Below are positions 15,982 through 25,244 of a stretch of 58,648 nt of DNA, one piece after another (within the stretch, counting starts at the first letter, position 1; each line of letters starts with the position of its first letter). Location of the stretch: the NCBI GenBank assembly GCA_016926595.1, contig JAFGOG010000428.1:1-58648 (forward strand), given 5' to 3'. Origin of the DNA: Anaerolineae bacterium (GTDB taxonomy: Bacteria; Chloroflexota; Anaerolineae; JAAYZQ01). Under the pieces are notes generated by a model. That model had not been told where the DNA came from and ran no database searches. It saw only the letters and a program-made list of their open reading frames with translations. The translations under genes were made by a program, and so were the position numbers.

Positions 15982-15998
15982 CTACTGATATAGAAGCT

Positions 15999-16529
15999 AT
16001 GACGAATGCAGAATTGGCCGTCCTAAGCCTCATTGTCGAACAACCGCGCCACGGCTACGAGATCGAGCAGGTGATCGCCGAGCGGGGCATGCGCGAATGG
16101 ACCGAGGTCGGATTTTCCTCGATCTACTACTTGCTCAAAAAGCTAGAGAGCGACGGGATGATCGAGGGTCGACTGGAAGAGGCCAGCCGGGGACCAGCGC
16201 GCAAGGTCTACCACGCCACGCCGGTTGGCCACCAGGCGATGCACGCCGGCATACTCGACGCCCTGGCCGTGCCGCAGCGCTGCTACCCCCCCCTGCAACT
16301 GGGCCTGGCAGGCTTGCCGGGCCTGTCCCGGGACGAGGCGGCGGCTGCCCTGGGCAGCTACCGCGATGCCGTGGCCGCCCGCCTGGCCCAGGTGCAGGCC
16401 AACTGGGAAAGCAAGGGGCCGCTGCCCTACTTTATCGATGCCATGTTCGACTATAGTGCGGCCATGCTTCGGGCCGAGATGGCCTGGATCGAGCAGCTCA
16501 TCCGCACCGTGGAGGATCAGGCCCGATGA
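15999..16529 (+). CDS. PadR family transcriptional regulator
   Basis: 176 residues. N-terminal winged helix of PadR type: LAVLSLIVEQPRHGYEIEQ, then FSSIYYLLKKLESDGMIEG (recognition helix and wing) and a GPARKVYHATPVG hairpin (residues about 5-80). A C-terminal helical dimerisation part follows, ending FDYSAAMLRAEMAWIEQLI. PadR proteins usually repress an adjacent detoxification or transport gene and release DNA when a small ligand binds. Here the controlled genes are presumably the three that follow with four-base overlaps. Start chosen at ATG 15999. There is no strong ribosome-binding site, only an AGAAG about 5 bases upstream. Confidence 0.9.
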   Translation: MTNAELAVLSLIVEQPRHGYEIEQVIAERGMREWTEVGFSSIYYLLKKLESDGMIEGRLEEASRGPARKVYHATPVGHQAMHAGILDALAVPQRCYPPLQLGLAGLPGLSRDEAAAALGSYRDAVAARLAQVQANWESKGPLPYFIDAMFDYSAAMLRAEMAWIEQLIRTVEDQAR

Positions 16530-16833
16530 TCGCCTACATCGTCCGCTCCTTCACCTCATCAGACCGGCCCGGCGGGCGGGCGATCTATGGCGATGACACC
16601 GCCCTGCTGAACAGGTACCCGCGCATGGCCGACTACCTGGCCGACGAGCCGTCCTACTTTACCGGACGGGGCTATACGTTTCTTCCTACCACCCGTTAGG
16701 GCTGGCGTTCAACCAAAAGCTCGGCCTGGAGCTCCTGGGCCAGTTCGGCTGGCGATTGCACGACGGCCAGCGTTGGCTGATCGTCACAGAGAGGATTTTC
16801 GGCCTGCAATTAGGGAAAGGAGATGGAGAATGA
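16526..16833 (+). pseudogene. Small gene of the padR operon, apparently split by a 1-base frameshift
   Basis: From the ATG at 16526 (overlapping the padR stop as ATGA) a frame of 57 codons runs to TAG at 16697-16699. Before that stop, near 16681-16685 (GTTTCTTCCTACC), a shift into another frame restores a long open reading frame reading SYHPLGLAFNQKLGLELL and QFGWRLHDGQRWLIVTERIFG. That second frame stops at TGA 16831-16833, again overlapping the next gene as ATGA. Adding one T in the short T/C run would give one protein of about 102 residues fitted exactly between its neighbours. So the gene is either recently broken or the sequence has a one-base error. I do not recognise the family; the first half contains GRAIYGDDTALL and PSYFTGRGYTF. 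Confidence 0.65.
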
Positions 16834-17864
16834 CACTCAAACCGTTGGATGGATTCCAATCGTTACAGACGCACCACTGCGTCACCGGCTCGATGCGCCA
16901 CATTTATGTCTACAATCGCCACGACATGAGCGAAGAGATGCTGCTGGGCATCGGCGCCGGGGTCAGCTTTAGCTACTGGCACTTTAAAGGGCAGCCGCCC
17001 TTCCTAGGCGGGCGCGGCAACGTCGGCATGGCTGGCCAGGAAGGCCTGGAAAAGACCGCCGGCCGGCGCACCGGCGTGGTGGTAGACAAGTTCCGCACCG
17101 GCAGCGCCAAAAAGGCACAAAAAGCGCTGCTCGACATTCTTGGCGCGGGCCAGCCGGTGATGCTGACCCTCGACATGGGCTATCTGCCCTATTTCGACTT
17201 TGGCGGTAAGGAGTACCATTTCGGCGGGCACGTCGTGGTAGCCTGCGGCTACGATCCCGACAACCAGGAGGTGCTCATTGCCGACCGCGACGGGCTGCAC
17301 CCGGTGCCGATGGAGGCGCTGACCCAGGCGCGCGGTTCCAAGCACCACCCCTTCCCGCCCAACAACGAGTGGTACACCTTTGATTTCGGCGGCAAACGGC
17401 AGCCGACCGCAGACGAGGTGCGCCAGGCGATCCTGGAGCAAGCTCAACCGATGCTCGAGCCGCCGATCAGCAACATTGGGATCAAGGGAATCCGCAAGGC
17501 CGGCCAGGCGGTGCCGCGTTGGGGAGAATCGATGGCCGGGGATGAGCTGCACTGGGCGCTGTTCAACACCTACATCATGCTCACCCCCGTCGGCGGCTGC
17601 GGCGGCGGCGCCTTTCGCTACATGCTCAGCCGTTTCCTGGCCGAGGCAGCCGCTATCGCCGCCGAGCCGCGCCTGGCCGAAAGCGCCGCCGAGTTCCAGC
17701 GGATTGGCGACGGCTGGCAGGCGCTGGGCGAGTGGTTCCAACACACTTCCGAGGCGCCCGACCCGGCCTCTCACCTAGCCGAGTGCGCCGGTCCCTTCGG
17801 CTACTTGGCCGACCAGGAGCAGGCAGCATGGACGCGCCTGCGGGAGGTGGCCGGTGGGCGATAA
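16830..17864 (+). CDS. BtrH-like protein (cysteine acyltransferase/protease fold)
   Basis: 344 residues from ATG 16830, with AAGGAGA upstream and an ATGA overlap with the preceding frame. The N-terminal half resembles the BtrH_N domain, named after the butirosin enzyme that transfers an acyl group. It has a conserved Cys in QTHHCVTGSMRHIY near residue 16, GIGAGVSFSYWHF, then a His in FGGHVVVACGYD near residue 136 and an Asp in VLIADRDGLHPVP near 152. This gives a Cys-His-Asp order typical of papain-like folds. The C-terminal half (about 200-344) is helical and Ala-rich, with VGGCGGGAFRYMLSRFLAEAA. Residues are all present, so it is probably active on an acyl or peptide substrate. The substrate is unknown; the next gene encodes a flavoprotein. 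Confidence 0.72.
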   Translation: MTLKPLDGFQSLQTHHCVTGSMRHIYVYNRHDMSEEMLLGIGAGVSFSYWHFKGQPPFLGGRGNVGMAGQEGLEKTAGRRTGVVVDKFRTGSAKKAQKALLDILGAGQPVMLTLDMGYLPYFDFGGKEYHFGGHVVVACGYDPDNQEVLIADRDGLHPVPMEALTQARGSKHHPFPPNNEWYTFDFGGKRQPTADEVRQAILEQAQPMLEPPISNIGIKGIRKAGQAVPRWGESMAGDELHWALFNTYIMLTPVGGCGGGAFRYMLSRFLAEAAAIAAEPRLAESAAEFQRIGDGWQALGEWFQHTSEAPDPASHLAECAGPFGYLADQEQAAWTRLREVAGGR

Positions 17865-19383
17865 CTCTGTGATCATCGTCGGTGCCGGGCTGGCAGGATT
17901 GGCGGCAGGCTGCTATGCCCAGATGAACGGCTACGACAGCCACATCTTTGAGCACCATACTCAACCGGGCGGCGTGGCCGCTGCCTGGAGGCGCAACGGC
18001 TATTTGATCGACGGCGGCATCCACTTTGTCATGGGCCACAAGCCAGGCACAGCGCTATACGAGGTCTATCGCCAGTTGGGTATCGTGCCGGCTAACCGAT
18101 TTGTCGATCTAACGACCTATGGGCGCTTTGTGGACGAAGCAAGCGGGCTGAGCATCGAGGTCACTGCCGACCTGGACCGCCTGGCCACTGACTTGAAGGC
18201 CCTGTCGCCAGCCGACGCCCGGACCATCGACGAGCTAACCGCCGGGGCACGGGCTATGCAGGGGCTGGACATGAGCGAGGTAGGTCTGAGCAAACCGCCG
18301 GAATTAAGCGGACGCCTGGACCAGGTCAAGGACCTGTGGGCCATGCGCCGCCTGTGGCGCTACTTTACCGGCAAATATGCCCGGCCGGTGGCCGACTATA
18401 CCCGTGACCTGCAGGACCCATTCGTGTGCAGGTTCATCGAGAACCTCTTCCTACCCCAAGCGCCCGTCTTTTTCATCCAGATGCTGTTGGGGCTGCTGGC
18501 TGACGGGCAGATAGGCTTGATCGAAGGCGGCTGCCACGATTTCGTGACGGCCATCGAGCGCCGCTACCTGGCACTGGGCGGGCAGGTGACCTACCGGGCC
18601 AAAGTCCAGCAGATCCTGGTCGAAAGTGGCCGGGCCGTCGGCGTACGGCTGGCCAATACCCCGGAGGGCGAAGGCGGCAGTGAGCACCGTGCCGGCGCCG
18701 TCATCGCAGCCTGCGACGGCCGTAGCGCCATCTTTGACATGCTGGGCGGCCGCTACCTGAACGACAAGATCGAGCAGCGCTACGCCGCCTGGCCAACCTT
18801 CCGCCCACTGCTAACGGCTAGTTTTGGCGTGACTCGCGAGTTCCCCGGCGAGCCGACTTTTACCACCATCACGCTAAAGCAACCGCTTACCATCGGCTCC
18901 CAGCCTGTCAAAGGCATCTTTGTCCGCATTTTCAACTACAGTGCCCGCTTTGCCCCGCCGGGCAAGAGCGTGATTCAGGCCGAGATCGAGACCGAATGGG
19001 ATTACTGGAATGACCTGCAGCAGACAGGTCGGGCTGTCTACGAGGCCGAGAAGGAGCGCGCGGCCGCCGAGCTGCTACACCGACTGGAGATGTGCTACCC
19101 CGACCTGGCAGCGCAGGTGGAGGTGACAGACGTAGCCACACCCTATACCACCTGGCGCTACACCCTGAACTACCAGGGCGCCTGGGAGGGCTGGCTGATG
19201 ACGGCCAAGACGATGATGACAGCGGTCGAACGCACACTGCCCGGCCTGGCCGATTTTTACATGGCGGGTCAGTGGGTTATGCCTGGCGGCGGCGTGCCGC
19301 CCTGCCTCTACTCAGGCCGGCACGCCGTACAGCTCCTGTGCCGCCGCGACAGGAGACGGTTTACTGAGGCCCATATCGACTAG
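17854..19383 (+). CDS. Phytoene-desaturase-like FAD-dependent oxidoreductase
   Basis: 509 residues. The FAD-binding motif VIIVGAGLAGLAAGCYAQMNG is at the very N-terminus, followed by GGVAAAWRRNGYLIDGG (second ADP-contact of the phytoene desaturase/carotenoid isomerase/retinol saturase group). The C-terminal FAD motif is YMAGQWVMPGGGVPPCLYSG. The middle is the substrate-binding region (GLIEGGCHDFVTAIERRYLALGG and so on). It should oxidise, desaturate or isomerise an unsaturated lipid-like substrate. No phytoene synthase or other carotenoid gene is adjacent, so a carotenoid role is not supported. GTG start at 17854 overlaps the BtrH-like gene by 11 bases, implying coupling. Confidence 0.82.
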   Translation: MGDNSVIIVGAGLAGLAAGCYAQMNGYDSHIFEHHTQPGGVAAAWRRNGYLIDGGIHFVMGHKPGTALYEVYRQLGIVPANRFVDLTTYGRFVDEASGLSIEVTADLDRLATDLKALSPADARTIDELTAGARAMQGLDMSEVGLSKPPELSGRLDQVKDLWAMRRLWRYFTGKYARPVADYTRDLQDPFVCRFIENLFLPQAPVFFIQMLLGLLADGQIGLIEGGCHDFVTAIERRYLALGGQVTYRAKVQQILVESGRAVGVRLANTPEGEGGSEHRAGAVIAACDGRSAIFDMLGGRYLNDKIEQRYAAWPTFRPLLTASFGVTREFPGEPTFTTITLKQPLTIGSQPVKGIFVRIFNYSARFAPPGKSVIQAEIETEWDYWNDLQQTGRAVYEAEKERAAAELLHRLEMCYPDLAAQVEVTDVATPYTTWRYTLNYQGAWEGWLMTAKTMMTAVERTLPGLADFYMAGQWVMPGGGVPPCLYSGRHAVQLLCRRDRRRFTEAHID

Positions 19384-19416
19384 AACAGACCCGGTATGTC
19401 CAGCGCCGTTTTAGAG

Positions 19417-20706
19417 CTACCGAGCCGCCTCGGGCAGGTACACCGGGAGCCTGGTCTCGGCAAAGATCGGTTCCAGCCGGGCAAAGCGCTGCCGGCCATC
19501 CACTAGCGGAATGCTGGGCCAGGTATCACCGATCAGCGGCCGGGCGTAGCGGACAAAATCGTCGGTCACATCCAGCCCGCCGGGCGCGATCCAGGCTGTG
19601 GGAAAGCTGCGCTCCGACAGGGCGACTTGTTCCAGGGGCACCTTGCCGTAATGAACAGAGTAGATCGGCCTCGCTTCGCGCAGGATAGTGGACATGTAGC
19701 CGGACCCCTCCTCCACGGCGATCTGGACCGCCTTTTGCCCCACCCGGTATGCCTCCTCCAGATCCACTGTCGAGGCATAGATCATGTTGTGCCGCTGCTC
19801 GGTGCCGGGCATGTTGCCCCGCGCCGCGCCCCGCACTGCCAGGCCAGCCTGATTCAGATAGTTGACCACCGCCCGCTCGACGGTCAGCCCACTCGAAGAG
19901 AACATGACATGGCCAAAGGCATCGCGCGCTTCGCCCAGGTCGCCCACCGGAAAACCCTCGCTGACCACCAGCAGGCACCGGCCGCGCCGGCGCAGCAGAT
20001 CGTTCACTGCATCGGCCAAGTCAGCCAGGGTCAGGCCCGATTCTGCCAAGGCGATCAGCAGCGGCATCTCGCGGTCGGGGTCGGCCAGGCGAGCCGCCGC
20101 CGGAATAAAGCCGATCTTGCGGCCCATGGCCTGCATCACCAGCACCGGATCGGCAGGAGACGAGCCGGCGTTTTCCTCGTTGGCCGTCTGCACTGCCAGC
20201 GCCCAGTAGCGGGCCACGCTGCCATAGCCGGGCGTGTGGTCGATCAGCTTGAACGCGGCGTCGCCGACGTCGTTGTCGACCGTCTTGGGCACGCCAGCCG
20301 CCACCAGATCCAGCCCTCGCTCGATCGCCAGTTGGGCCACCCGATGGGCGGTCTCCATACTGTCATTACCGCCAGTGTAGAAAAAGTAGCCTACCTCGTG
20401 AGCCTTGAACACGGCCACGATCCGCTCGAAATCTTCCCGCTGCCCGGCCTTGAGCTTGTAGCGGCATGTGCCGATGGCCCCCGCCGCCGGCGTCGTGCTC
20501 AGCAGCGCGATCTCTTCTACCGGCTGCGCCGACAGGTTCATCAGCTCCTCTTTCAGCACCCCTTCGATGCCGTGATAGCCGGCATACACCGTGCCAAAAG
20601 TGTCCGGATAAGCGCGGCAGCCGTCCACCACCCCCCGCAGTGAAGCGTTGATCACCGGTGTGGGCCCGCCACTTTGCGCCACCACGACATTCTTAGGTCT
20701 CACCAT
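19417..20706 (-). CDS. 6-phosphofructokinase, probably diphosphate-dependent
   Basis: 429 residues. PFK fold: GGPTPVINASLRGVVDG at the N-terminus, then FFYTGGNDSMETAHRV and GVPKTVDNDVGDA. In ATP-type enzymes the corresponding motifs are GGDGS and PGTIDND. The Asp after GGN and the Lys in PKTVDND are the residues known to select pyrophosphate over ATP, so a PPi-using enzyme is inferred. The usual first Asp of GGDDS is Asn here. It interconverts fructose 6-phosphate and fructose 1,6-bisphosphate. It lies 3 bases after gnd at the end of the long minus-strand cluster. Confidence 0.88.
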   Translation of the reverse strand: MVRPKNVVVAQSGGPTPVINASLRGVVDGCRAYPDTFGTVYAGYHGIEGVLKEELMNLSAQPVEEIALLSTTPAAGAIGTCRYKLKAGQREDFERIVAVFKAHEVGYFFYTGGNDSMETAHRVAQLAIERGLDLVAAGVPKTVDNDVGDAAFKLIDHTPGYGSVARYWALAVQTANEENAGSSPADPVLVMQAMGRKIGFIPAAARLADPDREMPLLIALAESGLTLADLADAVNDLLRRRGRCLLVVSEGFPVGDLGEARDAFGHVMFSSSGLTVERAVVNYLNQAGLAVRGAARGNMPGTEQRHNMIYASTVDLEEAYRVGQKAVQIAVEEGSGYMSTILREARPIYSVHYGKVPLEQVALSERSFPTAWIAPGGLDVTDDFVRYARPLIGDTWPSIPLVDGRQRFARLEPIFAETRLPVYLPEAAR

Positions 20707-20709
20707 GGC

Positions 20710-22116
<1,407 letters not shown>

Positions 22117-22127
22117 CAATCCCCCTC

Positions 22128-22150
22128 CAAAATTCGCCTATTTGCCTACT
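22128..22150. repeat. Short degenerate octamer array at the larA-like/gnd junction
   Basis: On the minus strand GCAAATAG and GCGAATTT follow GTAG. They encode the last residue and stop of the LarA-like protein and lie just before the ribosome-binding site of gnd. Confidence 0.5.
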
Positions 22151-23391
22151 CTGTACAGCATCTCTCCAGCCTTGGGCACAACAAGTACCCCCTCCTCCTC
22201 TCGGCCCTGCCAGTCGCGCACGTCGACCGCCGCCGGATCGAGGTAGCCGAGGTTGACCCGTTCGCACCGCTCGCGGGGGATGCCGGTTGCCAGCGTCACC
22301 TGGATGCGCGGGCGCTCGACGCCCGTTTTGGCGTCATAGCTACCCATACCCCGCAGGTGGGTCGAATGGGCCAGCACACCCCAGGGGTAGTCCTGGAAGC
22401 GATCCCACTGCTTGATGAAATAGTCACGCACGTGATAGCCAATCTGGTCGATCACCGGGCCGTGGGTATAAGAAATCTCGGTGATGTGCGGCGCATAGAT
22501 GACCACCTCGCCCCCGTCGGCGATGGCCGGTTCCATCTTGTACATCCCCTTGGCCGCCGTCCACAGGTCGTCGTACATCCTGGGCATTATCGACAGCACC
22601 CGCTGGAACGGCCGCTCGGCATAGACGATGTGCCGCTGGGCCGACAGGTCAGCCGCCTGGGACCACGCCTCCTCCGGCGGGCCGACGAACACCCCAGCCA
22701 GCCCCTGGTAGGTGACCACCAGGGCGAAACAGAGCTTGGGCACCTGGATGAACGACGCCGCCCGGTTGATCACCGCCCGCACCGGCGTGTCTTTGACGCC
22801 AATGATCTCGTAGCTGGTGATCAGCGCCCCCAGCCAGTGGGTCAGGTTGATCACTTCCGGGCCGCTGATACCCGGAAAAAAGTACTTGTTGCCTCCAGAA
22901 AAGCCCACCACCTCATGGGGAAAGACCGGACCCAAGACGATCAGATGATCATAGCCCAGGACCATCCGGTTGACCGTGACCGTCACATCCTGGGCCAGCA
23001 TCCCGTGGGAAAGCTGCGCCACCTCAGCGGCAGATATGACCCCGGCACTCGTCAACGTGCCCGGTAGGTCCCAGCGGTGGTTGAACAGGCCAACGCCAGC
23101 ATACGCCGTACGCCGCTCCTCAGCAGTGATGCCCACCAACCGGTTGAGCGCATCCTCGCCCAGCGGCTGATGCGTGCCCAACGCCACCAAGTAATCCAGG
23201 GCAGCCACACAGCCCCACAGCTCACGGTGGAACAGCCGGAAAAAGAGCGGGATCGGCGCCGTGCGGGTGCTGTCTGGGATGATGACCAGCACCCGCTGGC
23301 CGCCTAGATCGGCCTGCTCCAGCGCCTCTCTGACCAGCTCCCCTACCTCATCCTCTTCCAGATACCCCTCTACACTTCCCTTCCCAATCAT
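22138..23391 (-). CDS. LarA-like (nickel-pincer racemase family) protein
   Basis: 417 residues of the lactate-racemase LarA/DUF2088 family. LarA enzymes use a covalent nickel-pincer nucleotide and act on 2-hydroxy acids. The visible signature residues are His in VALGTHQPLGEDAL, His in GPVFPHEVVGFSGGNKYFFPG and the Lys in GGNKYFFPG that carries the cofactor in LarA (the motif is quoted here up to its key residues). All three are conserved, so cofactor binding is plausible. No larB/larC/larE cofactor genes are in the window. The context is sugar-acid catabolism, and known relatives epimerise or racemise aldonic and other hydroxy acids, so a sugar-acid substrate is more likely than lactate. Confidence 0.82.
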   Translation of the reverse strand: MIGKGSVEGYLEEDEVGELVREALEQADLGGQRVLVIIPDSTRTAPIPLFFRLFHRELWGCVAALDYLVALGTHQPLGEDALNRLVGITAEERRTAYAGVGLFNHRWDLPGTLTSAGVISAAEVAQLSHGMLAQDVTVTVNRMVLGYDHLIVLGPVFPHEVVGFSGGNKYFFPGISGPEVINLTHWLGALITSYEIIGVKDTPVRAVINRAASFIQVPKLCFALVVTYQGLAGVFVGPPEEAWSQAADLSAQRHIVYAERPFQRVLSIMPRMYDDLWTAAKGMYKMEPAIADGGEVVIYAPHITEISYTHGPVIDQIGYHVRDYFIKQWDRFQDYPWGVLAHSTHLRGMGSYDAKTGVERPRIQVTLATGIPRERCERVNLGYLDPAAVDVRDWQGREEEGVLVVPKAGEMLYRVGK

Positions 23392-23462
23392 CCGCTTCCC
23401 TCTTATCCGCTTGCCCCTACGCCCTTCTGTTCCTCTGCTCTCTTACCCCTCTGCCCTTTCCA
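23386..23462. repeat. Degenerate octamer array at the HAD/LarA-like junction
   Basis: On the minus strand about nine purine-rich octamers follow one another (GGCAGAGG, GGTAAGAG, AGCAGAGG, AACAGAAG, GGCGTAGG, GGCAAGCG, GATAAGAG, GGAAGCGG). They encode the C-terminal GKRAEEQKGVGASG tail of the HAD protein and the spacer before the LarA-like start. Confidence 0.6.
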
Positions 23463-24335
23463 CGGAGGCACTTCCGGCAACAGGCTATCGAACTCGGCGA
23501 TTAGCTGTGCTTCATAGTCACCGGCATATTCTCTGCCCAAGAACTTGTGTATCGCCTCTTCATGGAACCGCTGCCAACTCTCCTCCTCATGGCCGGGGTT
23601 GACCGGGAAAAAGAGCGCATCGTTGGCCCGCGCCGCCTTTAGATCGCCCGGCGCATCGCCGATCATGAGGATATGGTTCGGCTGGTAGTTTCCCCTGGCC
23701 GCCAGGGCCAGGTGCTCGGCCTTGGTACCCTGCTCCTGCCCAGCAATGACCCGCACATACCTGGCAATATCGTGCTCCTGCCACTCGCGGACCAGCGCCT
23801 CGACCGGCGTGGCCGATACTACCATCATGTCAGCCTTGTCCGCCAGAAATTGCAAGCTCTCCCGAAGATAGGGAAAGGGCGGCACACCGTGGACCATGTC
23901 GGCAATGCTGGCGTTGACCCCCAGACTCCAGGCCATAGCCCGGTCAAGCTCTGGGTCGGGATGCTCGGCCATGTACTGCTTCAGCCCGTCGTTGCTCAAC
24001 GGCAGGCCCGAGTCCATGAACTCACGGAGTCGAAGCGCTTCAGGCGGGACGACGCCCCGCGCCTTGACCTCGGACCGGTCGCTCAGCAGGTCAAAAACCA
24101 TCACCAACGCCGGCCAGCGGTTGATGCCCCGCCACTTGGAATAGAGGTTGACAAACTCTGACGCCTCGCGGGCATACTTGGACACCGCCTGGAGCCCCCA
24201 ATGCTTGATGATGTTAGGCGTAAAGCACTCCTTGTGCTTGATCTCCATCGTGTCAAAGGCACACCCATCCGAATCGATCCCGACAAAGAAATCGTGTTCA
24301 GGCCGGAACCCGGTCAACACATTCATACCACCCAT
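23403..24335 (-). CDS. HAD family hydrolase
   Basis: About 310 residues from ATG 24335, one base after the SDR stop (a second ATG at 24326 is possible). HAD motif I is FFVGIDSDGCAFDTMEIK, motif II is in MMVVSATPVEAL, the Lys is in GTKAEHLALAA, and motif III/IV is HILMIGDAPGDLKAA. A helical cap of about 130 residues (ARE...LYSKWRGINRWPALVMVFD) sits after motif I. It presumably removes phosphate from a sugar phosphate. The C-terminal GKRAEEQKGVGASG is encoded by degenerate octamer repeats and is unlikely to be functional. Substrate unknown. Confidence 0.8.
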   Translation of the reverse strand: MGGMNVLTGFRPEHDFFVGIDSDGCAFDTMEIKHKECFTPNIIKHWGLQAVSKYAREASEFVNLYSKWRGINRWPALVMVFDLLSDRSEVKARGVVPPEALRLREFMDSGLPLSNDGLKQYMAEHPDPELDRAMAWSLGVNASIADMVHGVPPFPYLRESLQFLADKADMMVVSATPVEALVREWQEHDIARYVRVIAGQEQGTKAEHLALAARGNYQPNHILMIGDAPGDLKAARANDALFFPVNPGHEEESWQRFHEEAIHKFLGREYAGDYEAQLIAEFDSLLPEVPPWKGQRGKRAEEQKGVGASG

Positions 24336-24336
24336 T

Positions 24337-25170
24337 TCACACCCCACTGAATGCGAAGAATCCGCCATCCACCGGCACAACCACACCGGTCACAAAGGCC
24401 GACGCCGGTGATAGGAGCCACAGCACTGTGCCCAGCAGGTCTTTTGGGTCGCCAAAGCGGCCCATCGGCGTGTGGTCGATGATCGTTCGGCCGCGCGCCG
24501 TCAACTGCCCGGTGGCCTCGTCGGTGAGCAGAAAGCGGTTCTGTTCGGTCAGGAAAAAGCCGGGCGCGATGGCGTTGACCCGGATCTGGGGCGAGTATTC
24601 CCGGGCCACGTGGACCGCCAGCCACTGAGTAAAGTTGCTAACCGCCGCCTTGGCTGCCGAATAGGCCGGGATGCGGGTCAGCGGCCGGAACGCATTCATC
24701 GACGATACATTCAGGATGATCCCCTGTCCCTGATCGGCCATCAGCCGCCCAAAGACCTGGCTGGGAAGCAGCGTGCCGATGAAATTCAGGTTGAAAACCC
24801 ACTGAACGGCGTCAGCCGGCAGGTCAAAGAAGGCCAGGTCGGGGGCAGTAGTGGCCTGTTGCTTGTTGCCACCCGCGCCGTTGACCAGAATATCAACGCA
24901 GCCAAACGCAGCCAGGACCACCTGAGCAGCAGCCCCGAGGCTTGCCTTGTCCAGCACGTCACAACGGACGGCGATGGCTTGCCCGCCCTCTGCTTCAATG
25001 CCGTCGGCGACCCGCTGCGCCGCCTCGGGGAAAAGGTCCAGAACGGCGACCTTGGCCCCGGCGCGGCTCATGGCCTGACTCATTGCCCCGCACAGCACTC
25101 CTCCACCGCCGGTGACGACGGCGACCTTACCTGGCAACCCGAACAGGGCTCTCAAATACCCTTGCTCCAT
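24337..25170 (-). CDS. SDR oxidoreductase, D-mannonate oxidoreductase-like
   Basis: 277 residues of classical short-chain dehydrogenase type. The cofactor motif is VAVVTGGGGVLCGAMSQ, then DILVNGAGGNK, and the catalytic Ser-Tyr-Lys set is in NVSSMNAF and PAYSAAKAAVSN. The later part, GFFLTEQNRFLLTDE and IIDHTPMGRFGDPKDL, resembles Bacillus-type D-mannonate oxidoreductases that reduce fructuronate. That role fits the neighbouring uxaE product, which makes fructuronate. If it instead reduced tagaturonate to altronate, the altronate dehydratase at 44405 would be the next enzyme. SDR substrate prediction from motifs is uncertain. Confidence 0.85.
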   Translation of the reverse strand: MEQGYLRALFGLPGKVAVVTGGGGVLCGAMSQAMSRAGAKVAVLDLFPEAAQRVADGIEAEGGQAIAVRCDVLDKASLGAAAQVVLAAFGCVDILVNGAGGNKQQATTAPDLAFFDLPADAVQWVFNLNFIGTLLPSQVFGRLMADQGQGIILNVSSMNAFRPLTRIPAYSAAKAAVSNFTQWLAVHVAREYSPQIRVNAIAPGFFLTEQNRFLLTDEATGQLTARGRTIIDHTPMGRFGDPKDLLGTVLWLLSPASAFVTGVVVPVDGGFFAFSGV

Positions 25171-25197
25171 CCCCTAAACCTCCCAGATAATAGCTGA

Positions 25198-25215
25198 CCG
25201 GGCTCCCACGCCCGG
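25198..25215 (-). promoter_or_regulatory. GC-rich hairpin between the GHMP kinase and SDR genes
   Basis: CCGGGC and GCCCGG form a 6-bp all-GC stem with a 6-base loop. It lies in a 74-base gap that is otherwise unusual for this tightly packed cluster. It could be an mRNA-processing or stability element. No T-run follows, so it is not a standard terminator. Confidence 0.35.
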
Positions 25216-25244
25216 CATTCTTGTACTCTGTGGTGTCCGGCCCA

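Larger units (their letters stand above)
15685..15998. other. 314-bp divergent intergenic region
   Basis: This gap lies between the RCC1-like gene (minus) and padR (plus). It holds the predicted promoter and structured leader of the RCC1-like gene and the padR promoter with its operator-like dyad. No convincing coding sequence was seen: an open frame on the minus strand (15681-15950) has no family features and overlaps both control regions. Confidence 0.7.

Noticed and set aside
17854..19383. Carotenoid biosynthesis assignment for the flavoprotein
   Set aside because: No other carotenoid genes are adjacent, and the motif set is shared by many isomerases and saturases.
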